In this document: in pieces, positions 1-7,494 of the stretch
How positions within the stretch are numbered: the stretch's first letter is position 1
How the letters are laid out: each line of letters begins with the position of its first letter
Assembly: GCA_964483455.1 (NCBI GenBank)
Contig: CAZACK010000006.1
Span: forward strand, 24,794 to 88,793
Direction: 5' to 3'
DNA length: 64,000 nucleotides
Origin: CAYZJD01 sp964483455
GTDB lineage: Bacteria; Acidobacteriota; Terriglobia; Bryobacterales; Bryobacteraceae
Position numbers and translations under genes: made by a program
Notes under the pieces: generated by a model
Told to the model about the DNA's origin: nothing
Databases searched by the model: none
What the model saw: the letters and a program-made list of their open reading frames with translations, nothing else

Positions 1-2
1 GG

Positions 3-926
3 GTGAGAATCCTCAAGATCGATCCGGCGACCCGGAAGATCTCGCTCGGCCTGAAGCAGCTTAGCCAGGATCCATGGACGCTGGCCGCCGAGAGATACAC
101 CGTAGGACAGAGGGTACGCGGCAAGGTGGTCCGGCTCGCCGACTTCGGCGCGTTTGTCGAACTCGAGCCGGGCGTGGACGGGCTCATCCACCTTTCGGAG
201 ATGTCCTGGTCGCGAAAGACTCCCAAGCCGCGCGATATCCTCAAGCGCGGCGAACAGGTGGAAGTCGTCGTGCTCGGAGTCAACCAGGCGGAGCGAAGGA
301 TCGCTCTCGGACTCAAGCAAGCCCTGGGAGATCCTTGGGAGCAGGTCGATGCCCGGTTCCCCGCCGGCAAGGTGGTCGAGGCGTCCGTCGTCACCCTGGC
401 CAATTTCGGAGCCTTCGTGGACCTTGGGGACGGCTTTGAGGGCATGATCCACATCGGCGACATCAGCCGGGAGAAGCGGCTGAAGCACCCCAAGGAGGTT
501 CTCGCCGTCGGCCAAACGGTCAAGGCCCAGGTTCTGGGGATCGACCGCGAAAGGCGGCGAATCCGCCTCGGCATGAAGCAGTTGGAGCCGACCACGGCTG
601 ACGAGTACATCGCCGAGCACTCTCCCGGCGACCTCGTCACGGGGCGGCTGAGTGCCGTCACTGGCGGCATCGCCCGGGTGGAACTTGGAGAGGGCGTCGA
701 AGGCCGCTGCCAGGTTCCCGCTGAGCCATACGAATCTTCGCCCACAGAGGGAGGCAAGGCTAATCTTGCCACCCTAACCGCAATGCTTTCATCAAGATGG
801 AAGCACGGCGCTTCATCGCCCGCGGCGGTCAGGCGGGAGCCGGTCCGCGCCGGGCAGGTGCGTAGCTTTCGCATACTGACTATCGACCGCGAGGCTAAGC
901 GGATCGAGCTCGAGTTGGCCGGCTAG
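3..926 (+). CDS. S1 RNA-binding domain protein (ribosomal protein S1-like), 5'-truncated by window edge
   Basis: The reading frame is open to the window edge, so the GTG at its first codon is probably internal and the N-terminus lies outside. Visible residues 1-307 hold two clear S1 (OB-fold) domains, about residues 34-103 and 118-190, each with the typical FGAFV core followed by G-DGLIH/EGMIH. A third domain from about 207 is degenerate and is interrupted by a low-similarity stretch (about 240-285) before its last strand returns near the C-terminus. S1 proteins bind mRNA at the 30S ribosome; multi-S1 proteins can also act in RNA decay or transcription. Ribosomal protein S1 is the likeliest assignment, but the odd last domain leaves an S1-like paralogue possible. 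Confidence 0.85.
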   Translation: MRILKIDPATRKISLGLKQLSQDPWTLAAERYTVGQRVRGKVVRLADFGAFVELEPGVDGLIHLSEMSWSRKTPKPRDILKRGEQVEVVVLGVNQAERRIALGLKQALGDPWEQVDARFPAGKVVEASVVTLANFGAFVDLGDGFEGMIHIGDISREKRLKHPKEVLAVGQTVKAQVLGIDRERRRIRLGMKQLEPTTADEYIAEHSPGDLVTGRLSAVTGGIARVELGEGVEGRCQVPAEPYESSPTEGGKANLATLTAMLSSRWKHGASSPAAVRREPVRAGQVRSFRILTIDREAKRIELELAG

Positions 927-1007
927 CACCGAGGGCGTACTCTGGCTAGAGCCGGCCCGGCAGGCCCCCGCCGTGACATTCCCTGCCGTCATACGTCAAG
1001 ATAACTG

Positions 1008-1631
1008 TTGACGATTCAACGTGAAGCCTCATTGGCAGGCAATTTGAACGGAACGGCGGAAGCGGACGAGGCAACCTGGATCCGGGCCGCGCAGCAAGGC
1101 GACCAGGACGCGTTCGGGCAACTTGTGCGCGCCTACGACCAGAATGTTCTCCGGCTGGCCATGAACCTGCTGCGCAGCGCGGAGGACGCGCATGACGTCT
1201 ACCAGGAGGCGTTCCTTCGGGTGTACAAGAATCTGCACTCGTTCCGGTTCGATTGTAGCTTTCACACCTGGCTGTACCGGATCGTCACCAACCTCTGTCT
1301 CGACCTTCTTCGAAAGCGAAAGGTGCGGCGGGAGGAATCCACGGTGATCGACACCGACGACGGTCCGAAGGACACGATGCAGATGGTGGCCGAGGAAAGA
1401 CCGGAGTCCGATCCGCAACGAGCGCTGATGAGCCGCCAGTTGGGCAGGCGGATACAGGAGGTGCTGGGGAATCTCACGCCGCGCGAGCGGATGGTTTTCG
1501 AGTTGCGCCACTACCAGGGGATGAGGTTGAAGAACATCGGGGAAGTCCTGGGCACAACCGAAGAGGCCGCCAAGAATTGCCTATTTCGGGCGACGCAGAA
1601 GATGCGACACGCCCTGGGAGATTTCGTATGA
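1008..1631 (+). CDS. RNA polymerase sigma-70 factor, ECF subfamily
   Basis: A 207-residue protein with region 2 at about residues 33-105 (including DAHDVYQEAFLRVY and the HTWLYRI helix) and a region 4 helix-turn-helix at about 157-203 (LTPRERMVFELRHYQG). No other sigma regions are present, which defines the ECF type. The start is TTG; no better in-frame start is visible. The next gene starts inside its stop codon (ATGA) and encodes a zinc-finger anti-sigma factor, the usual partner. Upstream, GTGACA (973-978) lies 15 nt from CGTCAA (994-999), a layout resembling ECF promoters, so autoregulation is possible but speculative. It probably controls the exported-protein genes immediately downstream. 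Confidence 0.93.
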   Translation: MTIQREASLAGNLNGTAEADEATWIRAAQQGDQDAFGQLVRAYDQNVLRLAMNLLRSAEDAHDVYQEAFLRVYKNLHSFRFDCSFHTWLYRIVTNLCLDLLRKRKVRREESTVIDTDDGPKDTMQMVAEERPESDPQRALMSRQLGRRIQEVLGNLTPRERMVFELRHYQGMRLKNIGEVLGTTEEAAKNCLFRATQKMRHALGDFV

Positions 1632-2530
1632 ACTGCGAACAGGCCGCAAAGGAGATACCGCTTCTTCTCTACGACGAGCTTTCCTTCGAGGCGGAGGAGC
1701 AGCTTCACCAGCATCTGGAGCAATGCGAAGGGTGCCGGCAGGCCCTGGCTCGCGAGAGGGCGATGCACGAGGCACTGGATCGGCTCGAGGTGCAGATCAG
1801 TTCCGATGTGCTGACGAAGTGCCGCCGCGACCTTCGCGACCGCCTGTCGTCCTCCGCGGGCCGCTCTGCCGGTTGGCGGGAGCTATGGTCCTTGCTGACC
1901 AGGCCGATCACGATGCCCTGGCTCAAGCCCGTGGGCGCGCTGGCGCTCGTCGCACTTGGATTCGGAGCCGCCCGGATGATGGAGCAGCCGCGAGCAGCGG
2001 ACTGGCCAGCCGCGGAGCCGCTCGCAACCCACGTCAGATACCTCGCACCGGACCCGGACTCAGGCGAGGTTCGCATCGTCCTCGACGAGACCAGGCAGCG
2101 TGTATTGACCGGCAGCCCGGAGGACGCGGCGATTCAACGGCTGGTGCTGAACGCCGCCCGGGAATCGAGCGATCCCGGACTTCGCGTGCTGTCGATGGAG
2201 ATGCTCACGAACAGGGCGCCGTCGGCGGAGGTTCGAGCAGCGCTCTTGCGCGCGGTTCAGACCGACCCCATCCCCGGCGTCAGGCTGAAGGCCATGGAAG
2301 GGCTGAAGAAGTTCGGTTCCGACCCGGAGATCCGCCAGGCGCTGGCCAGTGTCCTTCTGACGGACGACAACCCCGGCGTCCGGATTCAGGCCATCGACCT
2401 GCTGACGGAAAGCCGGGAGGTCGACGCGGCTGTCCTCCAGGAACTGCTGGAGAAGGAAAACAACAATTACGTTCGCTTGCGGTGCCAGAAGGCGCTTCGC
2501 GACAGGAACGCATCGGTGGAGACGTTCTAA
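1628..2530 (+). CDS. Anti-sigma factor with zf-HC2 domain, one TM helix and HEAT-like repeats
   Basis: The start at 1628 overlaps the sigma-factor stop by four bases (ATGA), giving 300 residues. The N-terminus has the zf-HC2/ZAS zinc signature: Cys3, His29, Cys33, Cys36 (H-x3-C-x2-C). A hydrophobic segment at about 99-117 would anchor it in the inner membrane. The outer part (about 165-300) is built of repeated helical units such as RALLRAVQTDPIPGVRLKAM, which resemble HEAT repeats. The zinc-finger half should bind the adjacent ECF sigma factor; the helical periplasmic half is a plausible sensor or scaffold. The fusion of a ZAS domain to HEAT-like repeats is inferred from repeat spacing. Confidence 0.85.
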   Translation: MNCEQAAKEIPLLLYDELSFEAEEQLHQHLEQCEGCRQALARERAMHEALDRLEVQISSDVLTKCRRDLRDRLSSSAGRSAGWRELWSLLTRPITMPWLKPVGALALVALGFGAARMMEQPRAADWPAAEPLATHVRYLAPDPDSGEVRIVLDETRQRVLTGSPEDAAIQRLVLNAARESSDPGLRVLSMEMLTNRAPSAEVRAALLRAVQTDPIPGVRLKAMEGLKKFGSDPEIRQALASVLLTDDNPGVRIQAIDLLTESREVDAAVLQELLEKENNNYVRLRCQKALRDRNASVETF

Positions 2531-2534
2531 GGAC

Positions 2535-3707
2535 ATGAAAGCAGTTTGGCTTCTTCCTGCCGTCGTCTGGATCGGGCTCGGACAGACACATGGCCCGGTC
2601 ACTCGGGAGGGCGCCTACTGGTGGCAGACTTCCCAGCGAACGGTGAGCTTGCCTTCCGGGGTACGCTCTCTCCGGGTGGGATCCTCGGGGCCGGTGACCG
2701 TGCGCGGCGCGAGTGGGAGCGCGGTTGTCTACTCGTTAAGGAAACGGGTCAAGACCCGCACTCAGAAGGAAGCCGAACAGCTTCTCAATGAGTTCACCAT
2801 TAACCTCAAGACGCACGGCGATGCGGCCCGCCTGGAGCTGGAACTCCCCGAGCGCGGCGCAGCCGTGGCCGAGTTGGAGATCCAGGCTCCGCGCAGTCTG
2901 GCCCGTGTGGACGTCGAAACGGAAGCGGGTGGGGTAGAGGCGTTCAACCTGGAGGGGCTCCTGAACGTCGAGACTGGCGGCGGAATCGTTCGGGTGGACG
3001 GGATTGGCGGCGACGTGGACGTTCGCACGGGCGGCGGCGAAATCGACTTGGGGAAGATCAATGGCTCGTTGCGCTGTCTCTCGGGGGGCGGAACGATCCG
3101 CGCCGATTTCATCGGCGGCAGAGCCTCTTTCGAGACAGCCGGCGGCGAAATCTTCCTCCGGCGGATCAAGGGTCCGGTTGAGGCGACGACTGCCGGCGGA
3201 AATATTTACATCGAAAAGGCAGGCTCCTCGGTGAAGGCAAACACGTCGGGCGGCCTCATTGACGTGATGTATGCCGGCGGACCGGTCACGGCGGGAACGG
3301 CGGCGGGTTGCATCAAGGTCGCTTCGGCCAAAGGCGTGCGCCTGGAGTCCGCAGCCGGTCCGATCCAGTTGCGCGGCGTTTCCGGCCCGCTGAATGTGTC
3401 CACCGTCTCCGGCAATATCGTTACCGAACTGTACGCGAACCTCCCGCTCGAGGATTCCTTTCTCAACACCGGGGCCGGCGACGTGACTGTCTACATCCCG
3501 TCGAACTTGTCGGTGACTGTCCAGGCCAGGAATGAATCGCTCGGCCGGGTGAAGACAATCGTCACCGACTTTCCGGAGATCCGGGTGAGGCCTGCGGGCT
3601 TGGCGGCCTCCAGCCCGCTGCTGGCCGAGGGCGAGTTGAACGGAGGCGGTCCGTTGCTCCGTATCCTTGCCTCCGGAGGAACGATTTACTTGAGAAGACA
3701 AAGGTAG
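2535..3707 (+). CDS. Exported DUF4097-like beta-strand repeat protein
   Basis: A 390-residue protein starting 4 bp after the anti-sigma stop. It opens with a short signal peptide (to about residue 19, ending GLGQTHG). The rest is a series of short beta strands separated by Gly-Gly turns (TGGG, TAGG, SGGG, TSGG) every 17-20 residues, the right-handed helix-like pattern of the DUF4097/DUF4098 putative-adhesin families. No catalytic motif is visible. Its place in a sigma/anti-sigma operon suggests an envelope component induced by the ECF factor; its molecular role is unknown. Confidence 0.8.
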   Translation: MKAVWLLPAVVWIGLGQTHGPVTREGAYWWQTSQRTVSLPSGVRSLRVGSSGPVTVRGASGSAVVYSLRKRVKTRTQKEAEQLLNEFTINLKTHGDAARLELELPERGAAVAELEIQAPRSLARVDVETEAGGVEAFNLEGLLNVETGGGIVRVDGIGGDVDVRTGGGEIDLGKINGSLRCLSGGGTIRADFIGGRASFETAGGEIFLRRIKGPVEATTAGGNIYIEKAGSSVKANTSGGLIDVMYAGGPVTAGTAAGCIKVASAKGVRLESAAGPIQLRGVSGPLNVSTVSGNIVTELYANLPLEDSFLNTGAGDVTVYIPSNLSVTVQARNESLGRVKTIVTDFPEIRVRPAGLAASSPLLAEGELNGGGPLLRILASGGTIYLRRQR

Positions 3708-3720
3708 CTTTTCACAGCCG

Positions 3721-3738
3721 GCCGCCCCGAGGGGCGGC
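3721..3738 (+). other. GC-rich perfect hairpin just before the PDZ gene's Shine-Dalgarno
   Basis: GCCGCCCC and GGGGCGGC form 8-bp arms separated by GA. The hairpin ends two bases before the purine-rich Shine-Dalgarno (AAGGAGAG) of the gene starting at 3756. There is no T-tract, so it is unlikely to be an intrinsic terminator. It could instead protect or set off the downstream message. Confidence 0.55.
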
Positions 3739-3755
3739 GGAAGGAGAGAAACGAT

Positions 3756-4694
3756 ATGAACAGGATTTCAACCTTGAGCGGACTGGCCGCGACCATCCTG
3801 GCGGCGGGAAGCCTTGGGGCGCAGCCCGAGTTCAACTACTCCTTCGAGATGGACCCCGAATTCTGGACCGCCGAGGCGATGGAAGAGCCCTGGCTGCTCG
3901 AAGAAGGCGACGCGGGCCCCAAGCTGCTGATGCTCGGCAAGCGGAGCTTTCTCGGAGTCAATGTCAGCGAAATCGACTCCGAACGGGCCAAGGCGCTGAA
4001 GCTGAAGGAGGAACGCGGCGTGGAGATCACGCGCGTGGAGGAAGGCAGTCCCGCCGACAAGGCGGGCCTCAAGAAGGGCGACGTGGTGCTCGAATATAAC
4101 GACCAGCGCGTGGAAGGCACCGAGCAGTTCGTGCGAATGGTCCGCGAAACCCCGGCCGGCAGGCAGGTGAAACTCCTCGTCAGCCGGGAAGGAACCACTC
4201 AGACGATCGCCGCCACCATCGGCAGCTCCAAGGACCGCGCCATCCACATTGCGCCGAAAGTGGACTTCAAGCGGTTGAAGAAGGATCTCGAGGAACTCAA
4301 GGAGTTCCGGGTCCCCGAAATGCCGCATGCATTCATGTCGTGGAAGAGTACGATGTTGGGGATCGAGGCCGAGTCGATCGAAGCCCAGTTGGCCGAGTAC
4401 TTCGGGGTGAAGGAGGGAGTCCTGGTTCGCTCCGTTCTTAAGGATACGCCTGCCGAGAAGGCGGGAATAAAGGCCGGCGACGTGATCGTCAAAGTTGACG
4501 AAGAGAAAGTAACCACGCCGCGCGAGGTCTCACGTGCGGTCCGCACGGCCAAGGCCAAGAAGATTTTTCCCATCAGCGTCTTCCGAAAGGGCAAGGAAAT
4601 GACCCTGTCAGTGACCATCGACGGCGAGGAGCGGTCCTCGCAAGAAGCCCCGAAGGGTGAGAGGATCATCCGCAAGACGGAACTGCGATATTAA
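3756..4694 (+). CDS. Exported protein with two PDZ domains
   Basis: A 312-residue protein with a strong Shine-Dalgarno and an N-terminal signal peptide (about residues 1-22, AAGSLGAQ cleavage region). PDZ domain 1 covers about 65-150 (FLGVNVSEID, then GSPADKAGLKKGDVVLEYN). PDZ domain 2 covers about 200-290 (LGIEAESIE, then DTPAEKAGIKAGDVIVKVD). Unlike DegP/HtrA there is no trypsin-like domain, so it is not itself a protease by sequence. It is last in the sigma/anti-sigma operon and may bind C-termini of unfolded or outer-membrane proteins in the periplasm, possibly as an adaptor for signal perception. That role is inferred. Confidence 0.85.
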   Translation: MNRISTLSGLAATILAAGSLGAQPEFNYSFEMDPEFWTAEAMEEPWLLEEGDAGPKLLMLGKRSFLGVNVSEIDSERAKALKLKEERGVEITRVEEGSPADKAGLKKGDVVLEYNDQRVEGTEQFVRMVRETPAGRQVKLLVSREGTTQTIAATIGSSKDRAIHIAPKVDFKRLKKDLEELKEFRVPEMPHAFMSWKSTMLGIEAESIEAQLAEYFGVKEGVLVRSVLKDTPAEKAGIKAGDVIVKVDEEKVTTPREVSRAVRTAKAKKIFPISVFRKGKEMTLSVTIDGEERSSQEAPKGERIIRKTELRY

Positions 4695-4774
4695 CCGCGC
4701 AACGCGCGTTGTTCCGCGCAATCGCCGGCGGTTCTTCAGTTGCTGGCCGCGATGCCCCGCCTAATCAGGTGTTG

Positions 4775-5101
4775 CTAGTTCAAGTCTCCATTCCCTTCGT
4801 GCCGCCAACAGTACCCGGTCCGGAAGATGGTCAAGATCCGGCATGCGAGCTTCGGGCCCAACTTGCGCCGCAGCCGTTGGATGTGAACGTCCAACGTCCG
4901 CGTCCGCGTCTGGCCTTGGTAGCTCCAGATGGTCCGAAGGAGAAACTCCCGCGTCAGGCATTGCCCCGCATGACGCTGCAACAACGCGAGAAGCTCGGAT
5001 TCCTTGCGCGTCAACCTGTTCGGGAATCCCTGATGCGATGGGGCTGGTACAGGCGCCTGAAGCAGGTCTGCACCGCTGGCGATTGCCGGAAGGGGATACA
5101 T
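4775..5101 (-). CDS. Stand-alone winged-helix DNA-binding protein (OmpR/PhoB-type output domain)
   Basis: A 108-residue protein consisting almost entirely of a Trans_reg_C winged helix: LTRKESELLALLQ, LTREFLLRTIW, then TLDVHIQRLRRKLG and the closing wing RTGYCWR. A normal OmpR-family regulator has a receiver domain of about 120 residues in front; here only about 28 unrelated residues precede the DNA-binding part. The ATG at 5101 has a GAGGTGAG Shine-Dalgarno. It is either a small constitutive regulator or the remnant of a larger response regulator. Its upstream DNA is unusually AT-rich for this genome and carries a perfect palindrome. Confidence 0.75.
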   Translation of the reverse strand: MYPLPAIASGADLLQAPVPAPSHQGFPNRLTRKESELLALLQRHAGQCLTREFLLRTIWSYQGQTRTRTLDVHIQRLRRKLGPKLACRILTIFRTGYCWRHEGNGDLN

Positions 5102-5118
5102 GCAGTCTCACCTCTCGA

Positions 5119-5130
5119 TATATGCATATA
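5119..5130. promoter_or_regulatory. Perfect 12-bp AT palindrome upstream of the winged-helix gene
   Basis: TATATGCATATA reads the same on both strands. It lies 18 nt before the minus-strand start at 5101, in an AT-rich patch (about 5117-5170) that stands out from the GC-rich surroundings. It could be a -10 region, an operator for the winged-helix protein itself, or both. Confidence 0.4.
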
Positions 5131-5247
5131 CGTTCTTTTGTTCCAAGAGTTACGAAAAAAGTTGTTAAAAAGGCAGCGTGAGGCGGGCGGCGACCAGCCT
5201 GGACAGGTATCCGATGTGCCCTGGCGCGGCCCACCGGGGCGCGCCAC

Positions 5248-7494
5248 TCATGGCCGGACGATCACTTTGGCGAGGCCGGCGTTGTCAGCCGAGTCGTAGA
5301 CCCGCAGGACCACTAGGTGCTCGCCGGCGGGCACGCTGTCCAACCGAAGGCGGAACTTCTCCTCCCGCGAGTCGATGATTCCGTCGGCCGCTTCGAGTGG
5401 GGTCCAGGGGCCTGCGTCCACAGAGAATTCGGCGCGCCGCAGGGCGCCGGCGGCGTCGGAGGCTTCGAACTCAATCTCCATGCGCGGACCCGTTCGCTGG
5501 GGGCGTCCGGGCGCAACTGAGGGCGGCGTGTTGTCAATGAGGACCGGCGCGCTCGAAAGCTCGGCCTTGCGGGCGGATGCGGGGGGATTGCTCGGAAGAT
5601 CGGAAGCGATTACGCGGAAGAAGTACCGGCCATCGGCGAGCACGTCGCCGTCGAGCGTATAACTGGACTCCGCGACGTTGTCCTTGATCAGCTTCCATTC
5701 CTGCTCGTCTTCGCCGCGGAAGTGCAGCGTGTAGGACAGGCGATCGCCGTCGGTGTCTTCCGCCTGCCAGGCGATCTGCACCTGTCGAGTGGAACTTCGA
5801 GGAAGGGTTTGGGTCGGCGTGCCTGTCGAGGTGGCGGGGGCGGCTTCGCCGGTGTCGGTGACGGTGATGCTGTAGGCGGCGGTTGCAGCAGTCGGCGCCG
5901 AGGTTTTCGCTCCCGTTGTCGCCGGCGCGGTCTGGGCCGCCACTTGCACGCTCTTGACGGAAGGCGGAGTGTTTTGGGGCAGATACGCCACGGTGACGCT
6001 GTCCAGCACCGGCGCATTTCCGTCGGAGCCTGCGAGCTCGACCTTCCACTGAATGTAGCGGGCGTTTGGGCTGGCCACCGCCCCGCCGTTGTCCCGGATC
6101 GGGCCGGACCAATCGCTCCAGGTCAGGTCAGGCCGCGACAAGTTGCCGGAGCGCGTGCGGAATTCGAGACGCGCGCTGCCGCCGGCGGCGTCGGCGCGCC
6201 AACTCAGGCGGCCCCAGCGCGCCACCGTGCCGGCGTCGTGTACCGGCGATTCGTAGACGCCATTTGTTCCCGGACCCTTGCCGAGACGGAAGATCCGCCC
6301 GAGATTCGCCGTCGCCGCCAGCAGGCCGCCCTCGGTTTCGACAAGCTGCGTCGCCTCGCTTTCGTTCGTCTGCACGAGAAGCGTCGCTTTCCGATCTTCG
6401 GTCAGCCGGTAGACACGGCCCTGGCCGTCCGTGGCGATCATCAGTTCTCTCCCAAAGGGCAGGATGCCGTAGGCATTCTCGTCCTTGGAACTCCACAGCG
6501 TCTCGACAGTGTGGTCCGGCGAAATGCGGTAGACGGCGGACTTCTCGATCCCGGTCAGGTCCACCACCGGGCTGAACGCGGCGGTCACCTGCGGAGTCGC
6601 CGCCGACGGTTTGGCGCCTTCCGGCTTGGGCTTGATGTCCATGCCGCCCTGGGCAGGTTCTTCCGCCACAGTGATGGTGGTCGCGGCGGCGGCGGGCGGC
6701 GGCGCGCCCGGGGCGCCGGGAGCGACCGCCGGAGCGCCGAGTCCGCGCCGCAGGGAGGACCCGCCCTGCGCCGCGGCGTACACACTGCCCTCGGGCGTCA
6801 CGGCGAGCGCGTGGATTTCTGGCAGGTTCGCGTCGTACAGGACGAAGGCTCTGTCTTTCGCGTTGATGCGGTACAGAACGCCGTTGGGATCCGTTCCAGC
6901 AAGCAGCCGCCCCTCCCTGTCGAGGGCCAGGCAGATAACGTGTGTCTGGCCGGTTTCGTAGTAGACCTCGCCCTTGCCGCCGGAATCGATGCGAAAGATC
7001 TTGCCCCGATCTCCCGTGCCTACGTAGAGCGTGCCGTCTCCAGTGAATTTCAGCGACCAGATGTAAGTGGCGCCGGGGTCAAAGTACTCGCGTGCTTTGC
7101 CGTCTTCGATCTTGTACACTCTGCCGTTGGGGGACGTCGCCGCGTAAAGCACGCCTTTGCCGTCAAAGGCCACGGCGAAGACTTCCGGCTGCTCGGCGGT
7201 CCACACGATGGAACTCTTGCCGGACTTGTCGATTCGGACGACCTGGCCGCGGTGTCCGGTGCCGGCATAGATGGCGCCGTCCGGTCCTTGGGCGATGCTC
7301 CAGATGACGGGCTGGTCTCCGGAGTAGACGGTGTCGGCTTTCGGGGCGAGCGTAAGCCGTCCGTCGCGTGTCAGCGAGACGCCGGTGAAGCGTCCGCGCA
7401 AGAAATCCTGGTAGCTGTTCATCTCCCAGGCCGCGGTTCCGGCCGCCTGCGCGAGAGCCGGCAGGAGAGCCAGCCAGATGATGGGGCGTTTCAT
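5248..7494 (-). CDS. Exported beta-propeller protein with C-terminal fibronectin-like region
   Basis: The start is set at 7494 because it gives a clean signal peptide (MKRPIIWLALLPALAQAAG) and a 4-bp ATGA overlap with the upstream peptidase gene. The product is 748 residues. The first half is a propeller of repeated blades (GPDGAIYAGTGHRGQVVRID, DGKGVLYAATSPNGRVYKI, GDGTLYVGTGDRGKIFRI), then a proline/alanine-rich linker. The second half holds beta-sandwich segments, one ending SYTLDGDVLADGRYFFRV, typical of fibronectin-III-like modules. No catalytic motif was recognised. It is co-transcribed with the S55-like peptidase and is probably periplasmic or surface-exposed; the ligand is unknown. 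Confidence 0.8.
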   Translation of the reverse strand: MKRPIIWLALLPALAQAAGTAAWEMNSYQDFLRGRFTGVSLTRDGRLTLAPKADTVYSGDQPVIWSIAQGPDGAIYAGTGHRGQVVRIDKSGKSSIVWTAEQPEVFAVAFDGKGVLYAATSPNGRVYKIEDGKAREYFDPGATYIWSLKFTGDGTLYVGTGDRGKIFRIDSGGKGEVYYETGQTHVICLALDREGRLLAGTDPNGVLYRINAKDRAFVLYDANLPEIHALAVTPEGSVYAAAQGGSSLRRGLGAPAVAPGAPGAPPPAAAATTITVAEEPAQGGMDIKPKPEGAKPSAATPQVTAAFSPVVDLTGIEKSAVYRISPDHTVETLWSSKDENAYGILPFGRELMIATDGQGRVYRLTEDRKATLLVQTNESEATQLVETEGGLLAATANLGRIFRLGKGPGTNGVYESPVHDAGTVARWGRLSWRADAAGGSARLEFRTRSGNLSRPDLTWSDWSGPIRDNGGAVASPNARYIQWKVELAGSDGNAPVLDSVTVAYLPQNTPPSVKSVQVAAQTAPATTGAKTSAPTAATAAYSITVTDTGEAAPATSTGTPTQTLPRSSTRQVQIAWQAEDTDGDRLSYTLHFRGEDEQEWKLIKDNVAESSYTLDGDVLADGRYFFRVIASDLPSNPPASARKAELSSAPVLIDNTPPSVAPGRPQRTGPRMEIEFEASDAAGALRRAEFSVDAGPWTPLEAADGIIDSREEKFRLRLDSVPAGEHLVVLRVYDSADNAGLAKVIVRP

